Shown here: positions 51,241 through 61,892 of the stretch, in pieces
Layout of the letters: every line of letters starts with the position of its first letter
Position numbering within the stretch: position 1 is the stretch's first letter
Assembly (NCBI GenBank): GCA_001464835.1
Contig: LNDS01000011.1
Location: 38,281 to 102,280, forward strand
Reading direction: 5' to 3'
DNA: 64,000 bases
DNA from: Rhizobiales bacterium Ga0077525
GTDB lineage: Bacteria > Pseudomonadota > Alphaproteobacteria > Rhizobiales > Xanthobacteraceae
Program-made: the position numbers and the translations under genes
The notes under the pieces: model-generated
The model's database searches: none
What the model was told of the DNA's origin: nothing
What the model saw: the letters and a program-made list of their open reading frames with translations, nothing else

Positions 51241-53289
51241 CTATTGCACCCGGACCATGACGCTGTCGGCCGCGCCGCGCGCGTCCATCACCGTCAGCCG
51301 CACGAATCCGGGGCCGTCCGGCTGAAACATCAATGTGCGCCGCGCACCGCTCGCGGGTAACGGGACACCATTGACCATCACCGTCAACGGTGCGGCCCCG
51401 CCGGCAATCTTGAGGGCGACCGGATCGGCCGGACGACCGGCGGCCAGTTCCAGCCGCGCGCCGTCCGGCGGGAACAGGATGCGGGGCGGCTCGCTGACCG
51501 CGCCCTCGGACCCGCCGAAGCGCTGCAGCGGCGGCGGCAGTTTTCCCGTCGAGGCAAAGACCGCGCCTTTCGGCGCTGCCGGCAGCGGCAGCGGCGTATG
51601 GCCGGAGCGGGCAAACGCATCGAACAGAGTTGGTGCTGCGCTCGACCGCCCGACCAGACCCGGCACCGGCGAGCCGTCCGGCCGCCCGATCCAGACGCCG
51701 ACGGTCATGCGGCCGTCGAAGCCGACCGCCCAGGCATCGCGGTAGCCGTAGGAGGTGCCGGTCTTGAAGGCGATGCGGCCATGCGGCGCGTTGTCCGGCG
51801 GGGGAGCGCCCATCAGCACGCTGCCGACATAGAAGGCGGCGACCGGGTCAAGCAGCCGACGCGGATTCATCACCCCCTCACCTTGCCGCTCGATCAAAGG
51901 CTGCGCGACGCCGCCGCGCGCAAGGGCGGCATAGAGCATGGTCAAATCGTTGAGCGTGACGCCGACGCCGCCGAGACCCATGGCAAGACCGGGCGCTTCG
52001 CCCTTGGGCAATACCAGCCCCGCGCCTGCATCGGTGAGCCGCGCGCTGAGGCGATTGACGCCGACCTTGCCGAGTACGGCAACGGCCGGGACGTTGAGCG
52101 ACAATTGCAGCGCTTTGCGCACCGTAACGGTGCCCTGAAACGTCAGATCGAAATTCTCCGGCGCATAGCCGCCGTAGCGCGCCGGCCGATCCTCGATCAA
52201 GGTTTCGGGATGAATAAGGCCGTCCTCGAAACCCAGCCCATAGATGAACGGCTTCAAGGTCGAGCCGGGCGAGCGCAGCGCCTGCGTCATGTCGACCTGC
52301 CCGGCACGACGTTTGTCGAAATAATCCGACGAGGCGACGCGGGCGCGCACTTCGCCGGAAGCATTATCGACGGCGATCATCGCCACGGAAATATCGGGCC
52401 CAAGCGCGATGGCCCGCTCACGCGCCAAAGTCTCAAGCTTGCTCTGCAAGGGCGCATCGAGCGTCAACCGGTGAACGCGCTTGTCCGGCTCGCGCGACAC
52501 AATGTGATCTGAGGAATGCGGCGCAAACGCCGGCAGGGCTTTGCGCGCGCGCGGCACCGGCTCGACTTTGGCGCGCGCGATTTCGTCAAGCGGCACGATG
52601 GCCTGCGCCACGGCGACGTCGAGCACGCGGTCGCGCGCCAGCCGCGCACGTTCAGGCTGACGATCCGGCCGCCGCCACTCCGGCGATTGCGGCAGGGCCA
52701 CCAGCAACGCCGCCTCACTGAGCGACAGCCGTCGCGGCTCCTTGCCGAAATAGGCCAGCGAGGCGGCGCGAATGCCTTCGAGATTGCCGCCGTAAGGCGC
52801 GAGCGTCAGATAGAGCGAAAGAATGTCGCGCTTGCTCAGTGCATAGTCGAGTTGCAGCGCAAGCGTCACCTGCCGCAGTTTGGCGCGAAAGCTGCGATGC
52901 TCGCGCGGCTCCATTAGGCGCGCGACCTGCATCGACAGAGTGCTGCCGCCGGAGACGATCTGCCGCTCGCGGATCAGTTGCCAGGCGGCGCGTGCCATGG
53001 CCTGCGGATCGACGCCGTGATGTGCGTAGAAGCGCCGGTCTTCATAGGCGAGCAGCAACTTGAGAAACCGCGGATCGACATCGTCTACCGTCGCCGGCAG
53101 ACGCCACCTTCCCTCCGGCGTCGCATAAGCGCGCAGCAGCCGCCCTTCTCGGTCGAGCACGACATGCGAGGTCTCGAGGTTTTTGCCGAGCGGTGCGGGA
53201 CCGAGCGACCAGACCCATCCGGCGCAAGCGACGACGGCGAAGAACGCCGCGCCGCCAATGCCTACAAGGATGGACCGCCTGGGTGTCAT
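51241..53289 (-). CDS. pbpC: Penicillin-binding protein 1C
   Basis: A 682-residue bifunctional class A PBP. It has an N-terminal membrane anchor (ILVGIGGAAFFAVVACAGWV), a glycosyltransferase domain with the catalytic Glu83 in AYEDRRFYAHHGVDP and GGSTLSMQVARLM, and a transpeptidase domain with RSPGSTLKPFIYGL (Ser, Lys) and FKTGTSYGYRDAW (KTG). A C-terminal BiPBP_C-type beta domain (about 600-680) follows. The ATG overlaps the alpha-2-macroglobulin stop (ATGA, four bases), a conserved coupling: PBP1C is thought to repair peptidoglycan after attack that A2M traps. Start 53289 excludes the 75-residue upstream extension, which lies in A2M coding sequence. Confidence 0.94.
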   Translation of the reverse strand: MTPRRSILVGIGGAAFFAVVACAGWVWSLGPAPLGKNLETSHVVLDREGRLLRAYATPEGRWRLPATVDDVDPRFLKLLLAYEDRRFYAHHGVDPQAMARAAWQLIRERQIVSGGSTLSMQVARLMEPREHRSFRAKLRQVTLALQLDYALSKRDILSLYLTLAPYGGNLEGIRAASLAYFGKEPRRLSLSEAALLVALPQSPEWRRPDRQPERARLARDRVLDVAVAQAIVPLDEIARAKVEPVPRARKALPAFAPHSSDHIVSREPDKRVHRLTLDAPLQSKLETLARERAIALGPDISVAMIAVDNASGEVRARVASSDYFDKRRAGQVDMTQALRSPGSTLKPFIYGLGFEDGLIHPETLIEDRPARYGGYAPENFDLTFQGTVTVRKALQLSLNVPAVAVLGKVGVNRLSARLTDAGAGLVLPKGEAPGLAMGLGGVGVTLNDLTMLYAALARGGVAQPLIERQGEGVMNPRRLLDPVAAFYVGSVLMGAPPPDNAPHGRIAFKTGTSYGYRDAWAVGFDGRMTVGVWIGRPDGSPVPGLVGRSSAAPTLFDAFARSGHTPLPLPAAPKGAVFASTGKLPPPLQRFGGSEGAVSEPPRILFPPDGARLELAAGRPADPVALKIAGGAAPLTVMVNGVPLPASGARRTLMFQPDGPGFVRLTVMDARGAADSVMVRVQ

Positions 53290-56200
53290 TTCGGCGCGAC
53301 CTCGACAATGCCGGTCGCGGTGCGGCCGAAACGATCGGGGCGGTACATGTCCTCGACCTTGGCCTGTGGCAGCGTATAGCGGCCGGGCGACACCACCCGC
53401 ACCACATAGGCCACGGTGAACACCGGCGGGGAATCCGCCTTGCGCTCGAAGGCCGCGCTGAAGCGGTCGTCGCGGAATTCCGAATTCACCGGCGGTGCGG
53501 CATCGGCAATCCACGGCAGCGTGCCGGTTTCGCCAGACGACACCAGCTTCGGGTTGTCGATCTCGAAACCCGCGGGGAGATAATCGGCGACGATGATGCG
53601 GCCGAACTGCGGCTGCGCTTCGGTGATCTTGAGTACCACGACGAAGCGTTCGTTCTGCCTGGCCTTGGCGACGTCGGCGAAGTCGCCGTCAAGATCGTGA
53701 AACTTGCGCTCGATCTTGAAGCCGCGCTCGGCCGCCGGCTCCGGCGTCAACGGCGCGCCCGACACCGACACCACCGTTTGCACCGTACCGGCGCCGCTAT
53801 TGGCGACAGTCATCGGCTGCGCCAGCGCATCGGCGGCAACGCTACGATAATAGGCGCCCTGCCGCGCCTCGCCATTGACCGACAGCGAAATCGCATTGAG
53901 CTGCGCTGCGAGCGACCGCGCCGCCAGCACCAACCAGGCACTTTCCTGCGTCGACGTATAGGTCGAGAGCTTGCGCGCACTGTCGATACGCGACACCGCT
54001 TGCGTGATCGTCGCCTGCGGCGCGCGCCCTTCCGAAGCGAGCGTCACCAGAGCCGCCGCGTCGCGCAAGGCCGAGCCGAAATCGGCACGGCCAAGGTCGA
54101 GCTTCGGCTCCGGCGCAATCGCATTGAGCGCGGCGAGATACACCGTGTCGGCGCGCGCCTTGTCGCCCAGCATCGACAAAGCCGCGGCGACCTGTGCCTT
54201 GGCGATCGGCGTGGCCAGATCATTGAGCTTTGTGTCGGCGATGTAGCGCAGATCGCCGACCGGCGCAGCGCCATTGCGCGCGAGCACATAGAGCGCATAG
54301 CTCAGGTCACGGCCGCCATCCTTGTTCGGCTCCGGCGCTGTGGCGACGAAATTGCGCAAGCGATCGATGGCGAGCTGGAACGACGACGCCGGCACCTCGA
54401 ACTTCTTCTCCTTGGCGCGCGTCAGGAAGTCGGTGACATAGGCATCAAGCCACGGATCGTCGCCGCCGACCGCCCACAGGCCGAACGAGCCGTTGCTGCC
54501 CTGCCGCGCGGTCAGCCGCGCGATGGCGTCCTTGATGCGCGCGTCGATCTCGCCATCCGGCGCAAGCCGCGCCTGCGATGCCAGCTCGTTGACATAGAGC
54601 ATGGCCACGGCCCGGCTGGTGATCTGCTCGGAACAACCGAACGGATAGCGATCGAGTTCATTGAGCAAGGTCGCGACATCGAGCGAGGTCGATAGCCCCA
54701 CCGACAGGCCGACGCGGCCGGTGCCCGGTACAAAGTCGGCGAACAGGTCGCGTGACAACGTCAGCGTTTCGCCCGATGCCAGCGCCCGCACGGTGCGGCG
54801 CGTCAACAGTTGCGTCGCCGGCCGGACATCGAGCGCATAGCCGCGCATCTGGGCAAAGCCGTTCGGACCGGCAATGGCGATGGTCACCGCGCCGACGCCG
54901 GAGCCTTGCGCCGTCACCGGCACCGAGAGACGGCCGCGCTGCTTGGCGGCGAGCGTCAGCTTTTGAATCTGATTTTGGCTGCCTTCGCCGTCGCGCTTTA
55001 CCGAACCATCGGTCGAGACGGTGACATTGTAGTCACCGGCCGCGCCCTCGACATTATCGAGTTCGATCTGGATCGCGCTACGGTCGCCGGTGCGCAGAAA
55101 GCGCGGCAAAGTCGCCGTCAGCACGACATTGTCGCGCACGAAGACATCGCCGGAGGCCTTGCCGACCTTGTCGCCGCTCCAGGCCACCGCCATGACGCGA
55201 ACGCTGCCGGCAAAGGACGGAATGTCGAACGAGACATTGGCCGCGCCATCCGCGCCGACCGTGACGATGCCCGAGTAGAGCGAGAGTGGCGCCTGCGCCG
55301 GCGGCGAGCCAGACAACTCACCACCGCCGATGTCGCCGCCGGAACGGATCTGGCCGCGCGCGCCCTGCATGCCGTCGATCAATTGCCCATAGAGATCGCG
55401 CACTTCCGCGGTCAGGCGGCGCTGGCCGAGATAGTAGTCGTCGGGCGCCGGCGGCTGGTAGTTGGTCAAATTGAGAATGCCGACATCGACGGCAGCAACA
55501 ACGACGCGCGCCTCCTCTCCGGCCTTCAGCCCTGCGATCTTGATCGGGATGTTGAGCGCGCTGTCCGGCTTCATTTGCACCGGCAGCTTCATTTCGAGCG
55601 CAAGCGTACGCGCGGTGCGGTCGATGGAGAACCACTGCACGCCGATGGCGCGTCCCGGCATGCGCTGCGCCGGCGCATCGAGCGGACGGCGCAACGTCGC
55701 CACGAGATAAGCGCCGGTGCCCCAATCCTTGCCGATCGGCAGCGCGATCTTCGCCGTGCCGGCGGCCACGTCCTGCGATTGGCTGGCGACCAGCCGGTCG
55801 GTAAAGACATTGAGCGTTAGCCGTCCGGCGGTCGGCGCCGTCACCGCGACATTCAGGCTGTCGCCCGAGGCGTAAGCCGGCTTGTCGAGCGCGACTTCCA
55901 GCAGGTCCGGCGTGTCGGCGCTCGACTCGGCGTAAAAGCCGGCGTCGAAGGTCAGTGTCGTCAGCGCGCCGTTGGCAGCGCCGTCCGACACTTCAAGACG
56001 ATAGCGGCCCCACTTCACCGGCAGCGACAGCCGCGCCGGCTTGCCCGCCACAGCATCGAGCGTACCGTTGCTGACGCGCTCGGTGCGCTTGACCGGCTCG
56101 TAATTCCACTGGCCGTTCTGCCGGTACCATTGATAGGTCGTCTCGATGCGCAGCAACTCGTATTTCAAGCCTTTGCGCTCGAGCGTCGCGCCATCGGGCG

Positions 56201-58511
56201 CGGCCATCACCACGTCGAAATCGGCGTTGGCGCCGTCGCCGAGTGAGCGCCCGGAGAACGCCGGCTTGACGCCGATCATCGCCGCGTCGGGCGTCACCGG
56301 CAGCGTGACCTTGCGCTCGACGGCGCGGCCGCCGGATTCCGCCATGCCGATGGTGATCGTCGCTTCCAGCGGGCGCGACGTTTCCGGCAGGCTTTCAAGC
56401 GCGACCGGGAACGTGGCTTTGCCATTCGCATCCGTCGCCGGCAGGTCGGCCAAGTCCTGGCGCACCGCTGTCACCGTGTCGTCGGCCAGTCCGAAACTGT
56501 AGCCGGCAAAGCCCGGCCGTTCCTTGGCAGCGGCGATGCTCACCGCGCCGCTCAGTTCCAGTCCGGAGCCCGGCGCGCCGTAGAGAAAGCGTCCCTCGAC
56601 GCTCATCTGGACGGGCCCGCTGCGCGGCATGGTCTTGGCCACGGTCGAAAGATCGAACTCGACGCGGTCGGGCACGTAGTCCTCGACCATGAACGTCGTC
56701 TCGCCGATGGCCGGACGTTTCGGATCGGTGAAGGCGCGCACGCGCCACGTCCCGGTCGCGGCGGTCGAAACGATCGGGACGGTCAGCGAACGTCCGCCAA
56801 GCCCCTGATCGGGCACGACAAAACGGCGGTAATCGACGCCATCGGGGCGTTCGATCACAAGCGTCATCGGAACATCCGGCACAGCGGCGCCGCGCGCATC
56901 GCGCAGCAGCGCGGTCATGAACACGCTCTCGCCGGTGCGATAAACACCGCGCTCGGCATAGACGAATGCATCGTAGCCGGCGGGCGTCGCGCGTCCGGCA
57001 ACGCCACGGTCGGACAGGTCGAAGCCCGGCGACTTCAAACTGAGAAACGCATAGTCGGCTTTCGCCGCCGCAATCACCGCCGCCGGCGACTGGCCGCCCT
57101 CGCCGCGCGTCAGGCCGACGTCGAAATGCACGCGGCCATTGGCGTCGCTGGCCTTGACCGCCAGCACTTCATTGTTGCGCGCGATCAGCCGCACCTCGGT
57201 GCCGGGCAAAGGTTGCGCGCTGGCCAGCGAATGCACGAACACATCGATGCCGTCCTGCGCCGAATAGGCAGTCAGGCCGAAGTCCGAGACGATGAACCAC
57301 TGCGTCGCCTGCGCATCGTAGTCGTTGGCCGCGACCGCGTCCTTCGGCGCGGCGGTCATCGCGTAGACGCCGGGTTGCAGGTCGGTCAGTACGGAATCGA
57401 CCGGAAACGTGGTGACGACCTCGGCATTGAGCTTCTGCTCGACGGCAAGCTCACCACTCCACACCTTGCTGCCGCGTTCCGACGCCAGCTGCTCGGCTTC
57501 GTTCTTGCTCAGATTGCGCTGAAAATCGTAACCCAGCACGGTCTCGATCAGATTGCGATCGCCGACGCGATAGACCGCCAAATTGACCGCGCCGGTGTTG
57601 ACGCTGAGCACCGGAATGCCGCGCTGACCGGTGCGTGGCAGCACATAGGCCTTGCCGGAAAAGCGCGCGAACGGCTTGCGGTCGCGCACGAAGATGGTGA
57701 ACTCGGTGGTCCTGGCCAGGGTCTCGCGCACGATCGACGGCAGGCCGGCGCGCAAGGTGATGGCATAGCGCTCGCCATGCCTAAGGCCTTCGACGCAAAG
57801 CTGCTTGTCATTGGCCGAAACCGCCGGGCGATCCTGGCCGATGACCGCGACGTAAGGCGAGACATCGGTGCGCTTGCCGGGTAGTTCCTCGGAGAACTGG
57901 AAACAGGCGCGCGGCGACACCGCATCTGAGTCCACCGTGTAATCCAGCATGCGGAATCCGTGATCGGCGCGCAGCCGCTCGTACTCGCCGCGCGTCTCGG
58001 CGTTCTCGCGCAAATCGAGCGACAGCCGCAGCGTATTGAGCGCGTTGCGCCATTGCTTGCGGCCGGCCAATGTATTGCCGAGAACGGCGAGGCTTTCCGC
58101 CTCCAGCGGCCGTTCGCTGGCGCGCGTATAGGCGATGTAGGCCGCGGTCGAGGCGCGATCGAGTAGCAGCGCCTTTTCCTTGTCGTCGCGCGGGCGGATC
58201 TGCAGCACCGCGCGCGACAGCCGCAGCCAGCTGGCGGCGTCGTTCGGAGCCGAGGTGACGAGCTGGCCGAGCACGGTCATGCCGGCGCGATAGTCTTTCT
58301 TCTGGAATGCGGCATCGGCGTCGCGGCGCAACTGCGCCGCCGGCTTCGACACGTCACCGGCATCGGTCTTGATCTGCGCTTCCAGCCTGATCGCCGCTTC
58401 ATCGAGGTCGCTGTTCTGGTAGGCCTTGTCGGCGGCCCAACCGGGCATGGCAAAAGCCATAAACGCGGCAGCAAGAACGCCGGCAAAACCAGCGCGCGCG
58501 ACACTGAGCAT
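53286..58511 (-). CDS. Alpha-2-macroglobulin family protein with thioester motif (YfhM-like)
   Basis: A 1741-residue secreted protease-trapping protein. The signal peptide is SVARAGFAGVLAAAFMAFAM with cleavage after GWAA; there is no lipobox cysteine, unlike the lipoprotein E. coli YfhM. The N-terminal region has TPR-like helices (about 40-140), then macroglobulin-like beta domains, the A2M family domain around LRTGDRSAIQIELDN, and the thioester at Cys1293 in FGCSEQITSRAVAMLYV (CxEQ intact). The TED helical domain and a C-terminal receptor-like domain complete the fold. It is coupled to pbpC. The start at 58511 was chosen for the signal peptide; 67 upstream residues in the open frame are rejected. 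Confidence 0.95.
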   Translation of the reverse strand: MLSVARAGFAGVLAAAFMAFAMPGWAADKAYQNSDLDEAAIRLEAQIKTDAGDVSKPAAQLRRDADAAFQKKDYRAGMTVLGQLVTSAPNDAASWLRLSRAVLQIRPRDDKEKALLLDRASTAAYIAYTRASERPLEAESLAVLGNTLAGRKQWRNALNTLRLSLDLRENAETRGEYERLRADHGFRMLDYTVDSDAVSPRACFQFSEELPGKRTDVSPYVAVIGQDRPAVSANDKQLCVEGLRHGERYAITLRAGLPSIVRETLARTTEFTIFVRDRKPFARFSGKAYVLPRTGQRGIPVLSVNTGAVNLAVYRVGDRNLIETVLGYDFQRNLSKNEAEQLASERGSKVWSGELAVEQKLNAEVVTTFPVDSVLTDLQPGVYAMTAAPKDAVAANDYDAQATQWFIVSDFGLTAYSAQDGIDVFVHSLASAQPLPGTEVRLIARNNEVLAVKASDANGRVHFDVGLTRGEGGQSPAAVIAAAKADYAFLSLKSPGFDLSDRGVAGRATPAGYDAFVYAERGVYRTGESVFMTALLRDARGAAVPDVPMTLVIERPDGVDYRRFVVPDQGLGGRSLTVPIVSTAATGTWRVRAFTDPKRPAIGETTFMVEDYVPDRVEFDLSTVAKTMPRSGPVQMSVEGRFLYGAPGSGLELSGAVSIAAAKERPGFAGYSFGLADDTVTAVRQDLADLPATDANGKATFPVALESLPETSRPLEATITIGMAESGGRAVERKVTLPVTPDAAMIGVKPAFSGRSLGDGANADFDVVMAAPDGATLERKGLKYELLRIETTYQWYRQNGQWNYEPVKRTERVSNGTLDAVAGKPARLSLPVKWGRYRLEVSDGAANGALTTLTFDAGFYAESSADTPDLLEVALDKPAYASGDSLNVAVTAPTAGRLTLNVFTDRLVASQSQDVAAGTAKIALPIGKDWGTGAYLVATLRRPLDAPAQRMPGRAIGVQWFSIDRTARTLALEMKLPVQMKPDSALNIPIKIAGLKAGEEARVVVAAVDVGILNLTNYQPPAPDDYYLGQRRLTAEVRDLYGQLIDGMQGARGQIRSGGDIGGGELSGSPPAQAPLSLYSGIVTVGADGAANVSFDIPSFAGSVRVMAVAWSGDKVGKASGDVFVRDNVVLTATLPRFLRTGDRSAIQIELDNVEGAAGDYNVTVSTDGSVKRDGEGSQNQIQKLTLAAKQRGRLSVPVTAQGSGVGAVTIAIAGPNGFAQMRGYALDVRPATQLLTRRTVRALASGETLTLSRDLFADFVPGTGRVGLSVGLSTSLDVATLLNELDRYPFGCSEQITSRAVAMLYVNELASQARLAPDGEIDARIKDAIARLTARQGSNGSFGLWAVGGDDPWLDAYVTDFLTRAKEKKFEVPASSFQLAIDRLRNFVATAPEPNKDGGRDLSYALYVLARNGAAPVGDLRYIADTKLNDLATPIAKAQVAAALSMLGDKARADTVYLAALNAIAPEPKLDLGRADFGSALRDAAALVTLASEGRAPQATITQAVSRIDSARKLSTYTSTQESAWLVLAARSLAAQLNAISLSVNGEARQGAYYRSVAADALAQPMTVANSGAGTVQTVVSVSGAPLTPEPAAERGFKIERKFHDLDGDFADVAKARQNERFVVVLKITEAQPQFGRIIVADYLPAGFEIDNPKLVSSGETGTLPWIADAAPPVNSEFRDDRFSAAFERKADSPPVFTVAYVVRVVSPGRYTLPQAKVEDMYRPDRFGRTATGIVEVAPK

Positions 58512-58733
58512 GGAAACGACCTCCGGAATCTGCAGAGCGGCAACTATCATTGCAGCGCCCGATGGTGTCGAGGCCATGGCGGTTTTGCTGGCGCCGCCGT
58601 GACTGCCGCAATAGTTTGGCCAGCCTAGCCCGCCTTGGCTGTCCCCGCCGTGTTGCCGGTCACAAGGCCAATTGATGTGATGAATTAAATGCAAGAAATC
58701 GCTATAAGACACTAATAAGTCTGTAGAATTTTC

Positions 58734-60053
58734 CTACCGCAGGAATTCCGGCGAGATCAGTCCCGGCAAGAACAGCGAAACCTTCGGCCACAGGATCACC
58801 AGGCCGAGCACCATGAACATCGGAATCAGCATGATGCCGGTGTCCTTGAGGGCGTCGCGGACGCGGATTCCGCCGATCGAGCAGGAGATCATCAAACATA
58901 ACCCGTAAGGCGGCGTCACCAGGCCGAACGCCAGCGACACGATGCCGATCATGGCGAAATGCACCGGGTCCATCATCACCCCCTTGGCAAGGGGTTCCAG
59001 GATCGGTGCGCAGATGATGATCGCCGGAATGGCGTCGAGGAAGCAGCCGACGACCAGAAACACCAGCGAGATGAAAAACCCGGTGGCTACGAAGTCCATG
59101 CCCCAGGCGGTAACGCCGCTCAGGATCGCCTCCGGGATCTTGTAATAGGCCAGAAGCCAGCCGAACATGCTGGCGGTGCCGACGCAGAACAGCGTGATGC
59201 CGGCCAGCTTGCCGGTGTCGAGCAGCGCGCCGTAAAGCCCCTTCAGGTCCATCTCGCGATAGACGAACAGCGACAAAGTGCCGGCATACAGCACGGCGAT
59301 ACACGCCGACTCCGTCGCGGTGAACCAGCCGAAGATCTTGCCGCCGATGATGATCGCCGGCGTCATCAGCGCCGGCACCGCGATCCAGGTCGCACACAGC
59401 AGCATGCGCCAGGTCTCCCGTGGATAGGTAGGGTAGCCGCGCGCCTTGGCATACGCATGCACGGTCGCCATCTGCGCCAGCCCGATCAGCAATCCGGGGA
59501 TGATGCCGGCCAGAAACAGCGCGCCGATCGACGTCGTGAGGATGCCGCCCCAGACAATCATCAGGATCGAGGGCGGCACGATGACGGCGAGTACCGCCGA
59601 GACCGCGGTGATGGCGACCGAGAACGAGAGGTCGTAGCCCTCCTTGGTCTGCGCCTCGATGAATATCTTGGACTGGCTCGCCGCGTCCGCCGTCGACGAA
59701 CCGGAAATGCCGGCAAAGAACATCGACAGCACGACATTGATCTGCGCCAGTCCACCCGGAAAATGCCCGACCATCGCCCGTGACAGCTTCAAAAGCCGGT
59801 CGGTGGTGCCGCCGACATTCATCAGGTTGGCGGTCAGCAGGAAAAACGGCACCGCCAGCAGGATGAAGGAGTTGTAGGCGTTGAAGGTCTCCTGCATCAG
59901 ATTCATCGTGTCGAGATGCGGCTCGAGCGCCAGAATCGGCAGGCAGGCCAGGGCCAGCGCGAACGCCACCGGCACGCGCAGGAACATGAACAAAAAGAAG
60001 CAGCCGAACAACAGCAGCGCCGCTGTCCCGGGATTCAGCAGCGAGCCTGTCAC
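58734..60053 (-). CDS. dctM: TRAP transporter large permease (DctM)
   Basis: A 439-residue inner-membrane permease of the tripartite ATP-independent periplasmic family with about 12 helices. Conserved stretches are LLAVPFFLLTANLMNVGGTTDRLL, FFAGISGSSTADAASQSKIF and LVTPPYGLCLMISCSIGG. It uses an ion gradient, usually sodium. Its ATG overlaps the dctQ stop by four bases. Confidence 0.95.
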   Translation of the reverse strand: MTGSLLNPGTAALLLFGCFFLFMFLRVPVAFALALACLPILALEPHLDTMNLMQETFNAYNSFILLAVPFFLLTANLMNVGGTTDRLLKLSRAMVGHFPGGLAQINVVLSMFFAGISGSSTADAASQSKIFIEAQTKEGYDLSFSVAITAVSAVLAVIVPPSILMIVWGGILTTSIGALFLAGIIPGLLIGLAQMATVHAYAKARGYPTYPRETWRMLLCATWIAVPALMTPAIIIGGKIFGWFTATESACIAVLYAGTLSLFVYREMDLKGLYGALLDTGKLAGITLFCVGTASMFGWLLAYYKIPEAILSGVTAWGMDFVATGFFISLVFLVVGCFLDAIPAIIICAPILEPLAKGVMMDPVHFAMIGIVSLAFGLVTPPYGLCLMISCSIGGIRVRDALKDTGIMLIPMFMVLGLVILWPKVSLFLPGLISPEFLR

Positions 60054-60565
60054 GGGTCTCTCCCGGTGATCGTTCTCAAATCCGCGACCACCTGTTCGCC
60101 AAGGAACACGATCCAGGTCACCCCGGTCACCGGCCAGGCGACATGAATGTACCAGAGCGGCAGTTCGGCAAGTTCAGACGTCCGATTCCAGGCGAACCGC
60201 GTGAACTGAATGCCGGCGTGAACAAAGACGACCGCGGCGATCAGCACGCCGAGACGCCCCACCAGCCGCGCGAAAGCCTCGGTGCGCCGGCCAAGCTGGG
60301 GCCACAGATCGACTTCAAAATGCGTCGATTCACGCACCCCGATCATGGCGCCGAGCATAATGGTCCAGATGAACATGAACCGCGCCATTTCCTCGGTCCA
60401 GATGTAGGACGGGATGAGTTCGGTGTAGCGCGAGAAAATCTGCAGGCTCACCGGGATGATCAGCAGGCCGACAGTGATCGCCATCAGCGCCGAGAGCGTC
60501 TGCGCATAGAGCGCCGTCAGCCGGCGCCACGGCCCCATCGCCTTCGTTGCGGAAAGATCGGTCAT
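60050..60565 (-). CDS. dctQ: TRAP transporter small permease (DctQ)
   Basis: A 171-residue four-helix membrane subunit. The conserved core VGLLIIPVSLQIFSRYTELIPSYIWTEEMARFMFIWTIMLGAMIGVRESTHFEVDLWP matches DctQ. The start has no clear ribosome site; an internal Met10 is an alternative. It sits 85 bases after dctP and overlaps dctM. Confidence 0.93.
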   Translation of the reverse strand: MTDLSATKAMGPWRRLTALYAQTLSALMAITVGLLIIPVSLQIFSRYTELIPSYIWTEEMARFMFIWTIMLGAMIGVRESTHFEVDLWPQLGRRTEAFARLVGRLGVLIAAVVFVHAGIQFTRFAWNRTSELAELPLWYIHVAWPVTGVTWIVFLGEQVVADLRTITGRDP

Positions 60566-60650
60566 GGGGAGTTGCCCAGCCTGAGGACGATTGCGGCCGG
60601 GAAACTGTCCCGGCCGCGGGGTCGATGTCGGTGCGAACCGGAACGCCGGC

Positions 60651-61643
60651 TCACTTCATGTTGGTGATGTCGGTGAAGATCTTGTCGGCGCCGATTTCCT
60701 TGGCGTAAGCCGCCATCACCGGATCGACCAGTTTCTTCATCGCATCGCGGTCGGCGAACGGCACGCGCTTGAGCTTGCCGGCCTTTTCCAGCGCTTCAAG
60801 CTTGGCGCCGTCTTCGGAGGATTCGATCTGCCGGCCATAGGCCCCCGCTTCCTTGCCGGCCTTGATGATCGCGGCCTGCAAATCGGGCGGCAGCGTTTTG
60901 AAGGTCTTGCCCGAGAAGCAGAGCGGCCGGATGGTGATGGCATGCTCGGTCATCGCGAGATGCGGCGCGACTTCATAGAACTTCATCGCTTCCACGCCAG
61001 CCGCCTCGTTCTCGCCCGCCGCGATCACGTTGTTCTGGATCGCGTTGTAGACTTCGTTATAGGCGATGACGGTCGGCGCCATGCCGGCGGCCTGGAACGT
61101 CTTGCTCCAGATCGGGGCGCCCTGCACGCGGACTTTCAAGGCCTTGATCTCGGCAAGGTTCTTCACCGGCTTGTTGACGAAGATGTTGCGCACGCCGCCG
61201 CCGGCATAGCCGATCAACATCACCTCGGCCTTTTCGTTGATCTCATCGGCGACCGGCTTCAGGAGATCGGCGTCGAGCACCTTGTTCCAGTGCGCCAGAT
61301 CGCGGAATAGGAACGGTGCATCGATAAAGGGCGCCGCTTTCGAGAAGGTCGACATGTGCGCCGGCGAGACAACGGCGTAATCGACCGCCTTGCCCTGCGC
61401 CATGTATTCGAAATACTGCTTCTCGAGGCCGAGCGCCGAATTGCGGTGCAGATTGAAGTTGATCGGCTTGCCGTAGTATTTTTTGACCAGTTCCTCGAAC
61501 TTCAACAACGTCTTGTTGAAGGCGTGGTCGTCGTTGAACTGCGACGCGCCGTTGAGCGTGATGACCTGCTGGGCCTGGACCGGCTGAACGGCGCCGGCGG
61601 CGAACGACAAGCAAAGTGCGGCTATGCCTGCGACGAATCGCAT
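60651..61643 (-). CDS. dctP: TRAP transporter substrate-binding protein (DctP)
   Basis: A 330-residue periplasmic receptor. The signal peptide (FVAGIAALCLSFAAGAV) is cleaved near VQAQ, and a strong ribosome site GGGAGG lies seven bases before the ATG. The DctP fold is visible in VKNLAEIKALKVRVQGAPIWSKTFQAAGMAPTVIAYNEVYNAIQNNVIAAGENEAAG, whose Arg (KVRVQG) usually binds the substrate carboxylate. Substrates of this family are organic acids or related anions. It is the first gene of the dctPQM operon. Confidence 0.94.
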   Translation of the reverse strand: MRFVAGIAALCLSFAAGAVQPVQAQQVITLNGASQFNDDHAFNKTLLKFEELVKKYYGKPINFNLHRNSALGLEKQYFEYMAQGKAVDYAVVSPAHMSTFSKAAPFIDAPFLFRDLAHWNKVLDADLLKPVADEINEKAEVMLIGYAGGGVRNIFVNKPVKNLAEIKALKVRVQGAPIWSKTFQAAGMAPTVIAYNEVYNAIQNNVIAAGENEAAGVEAMKFYEVAPHLAMTEHAITIRPLCFSGKTFKTLPPDLQAAIIKAGKEAGAYGRQIESSEDGAKLEALEKAGKLKRVPFADRDAMKKLVDPVMAAYAKEIGADKIFTDITNMK

Positions 61644-61892
61644 TTTGTATCCTCCCTTAGAAAGCGGTCAGTTGAGCCTGCCGCCATTTTTGTGAGCTGA
61701 CATGTTACTGCATTTTGCCGCGGTGGCAATCCTCGGCAGCCCGCGCCGCGCCGGTCATAGTCCGTCAAGGCTTGCGCGCTACGGTGCGAAATGCGTTTTC
61801 GAGGCAGTTTGGGCGACAAACGCCGGGCTGCCCGGCTAGCCGGCCGGCACCTTCCAATCGTCGCCCGGTGGGGGTAAACCGGCACGAATTGC

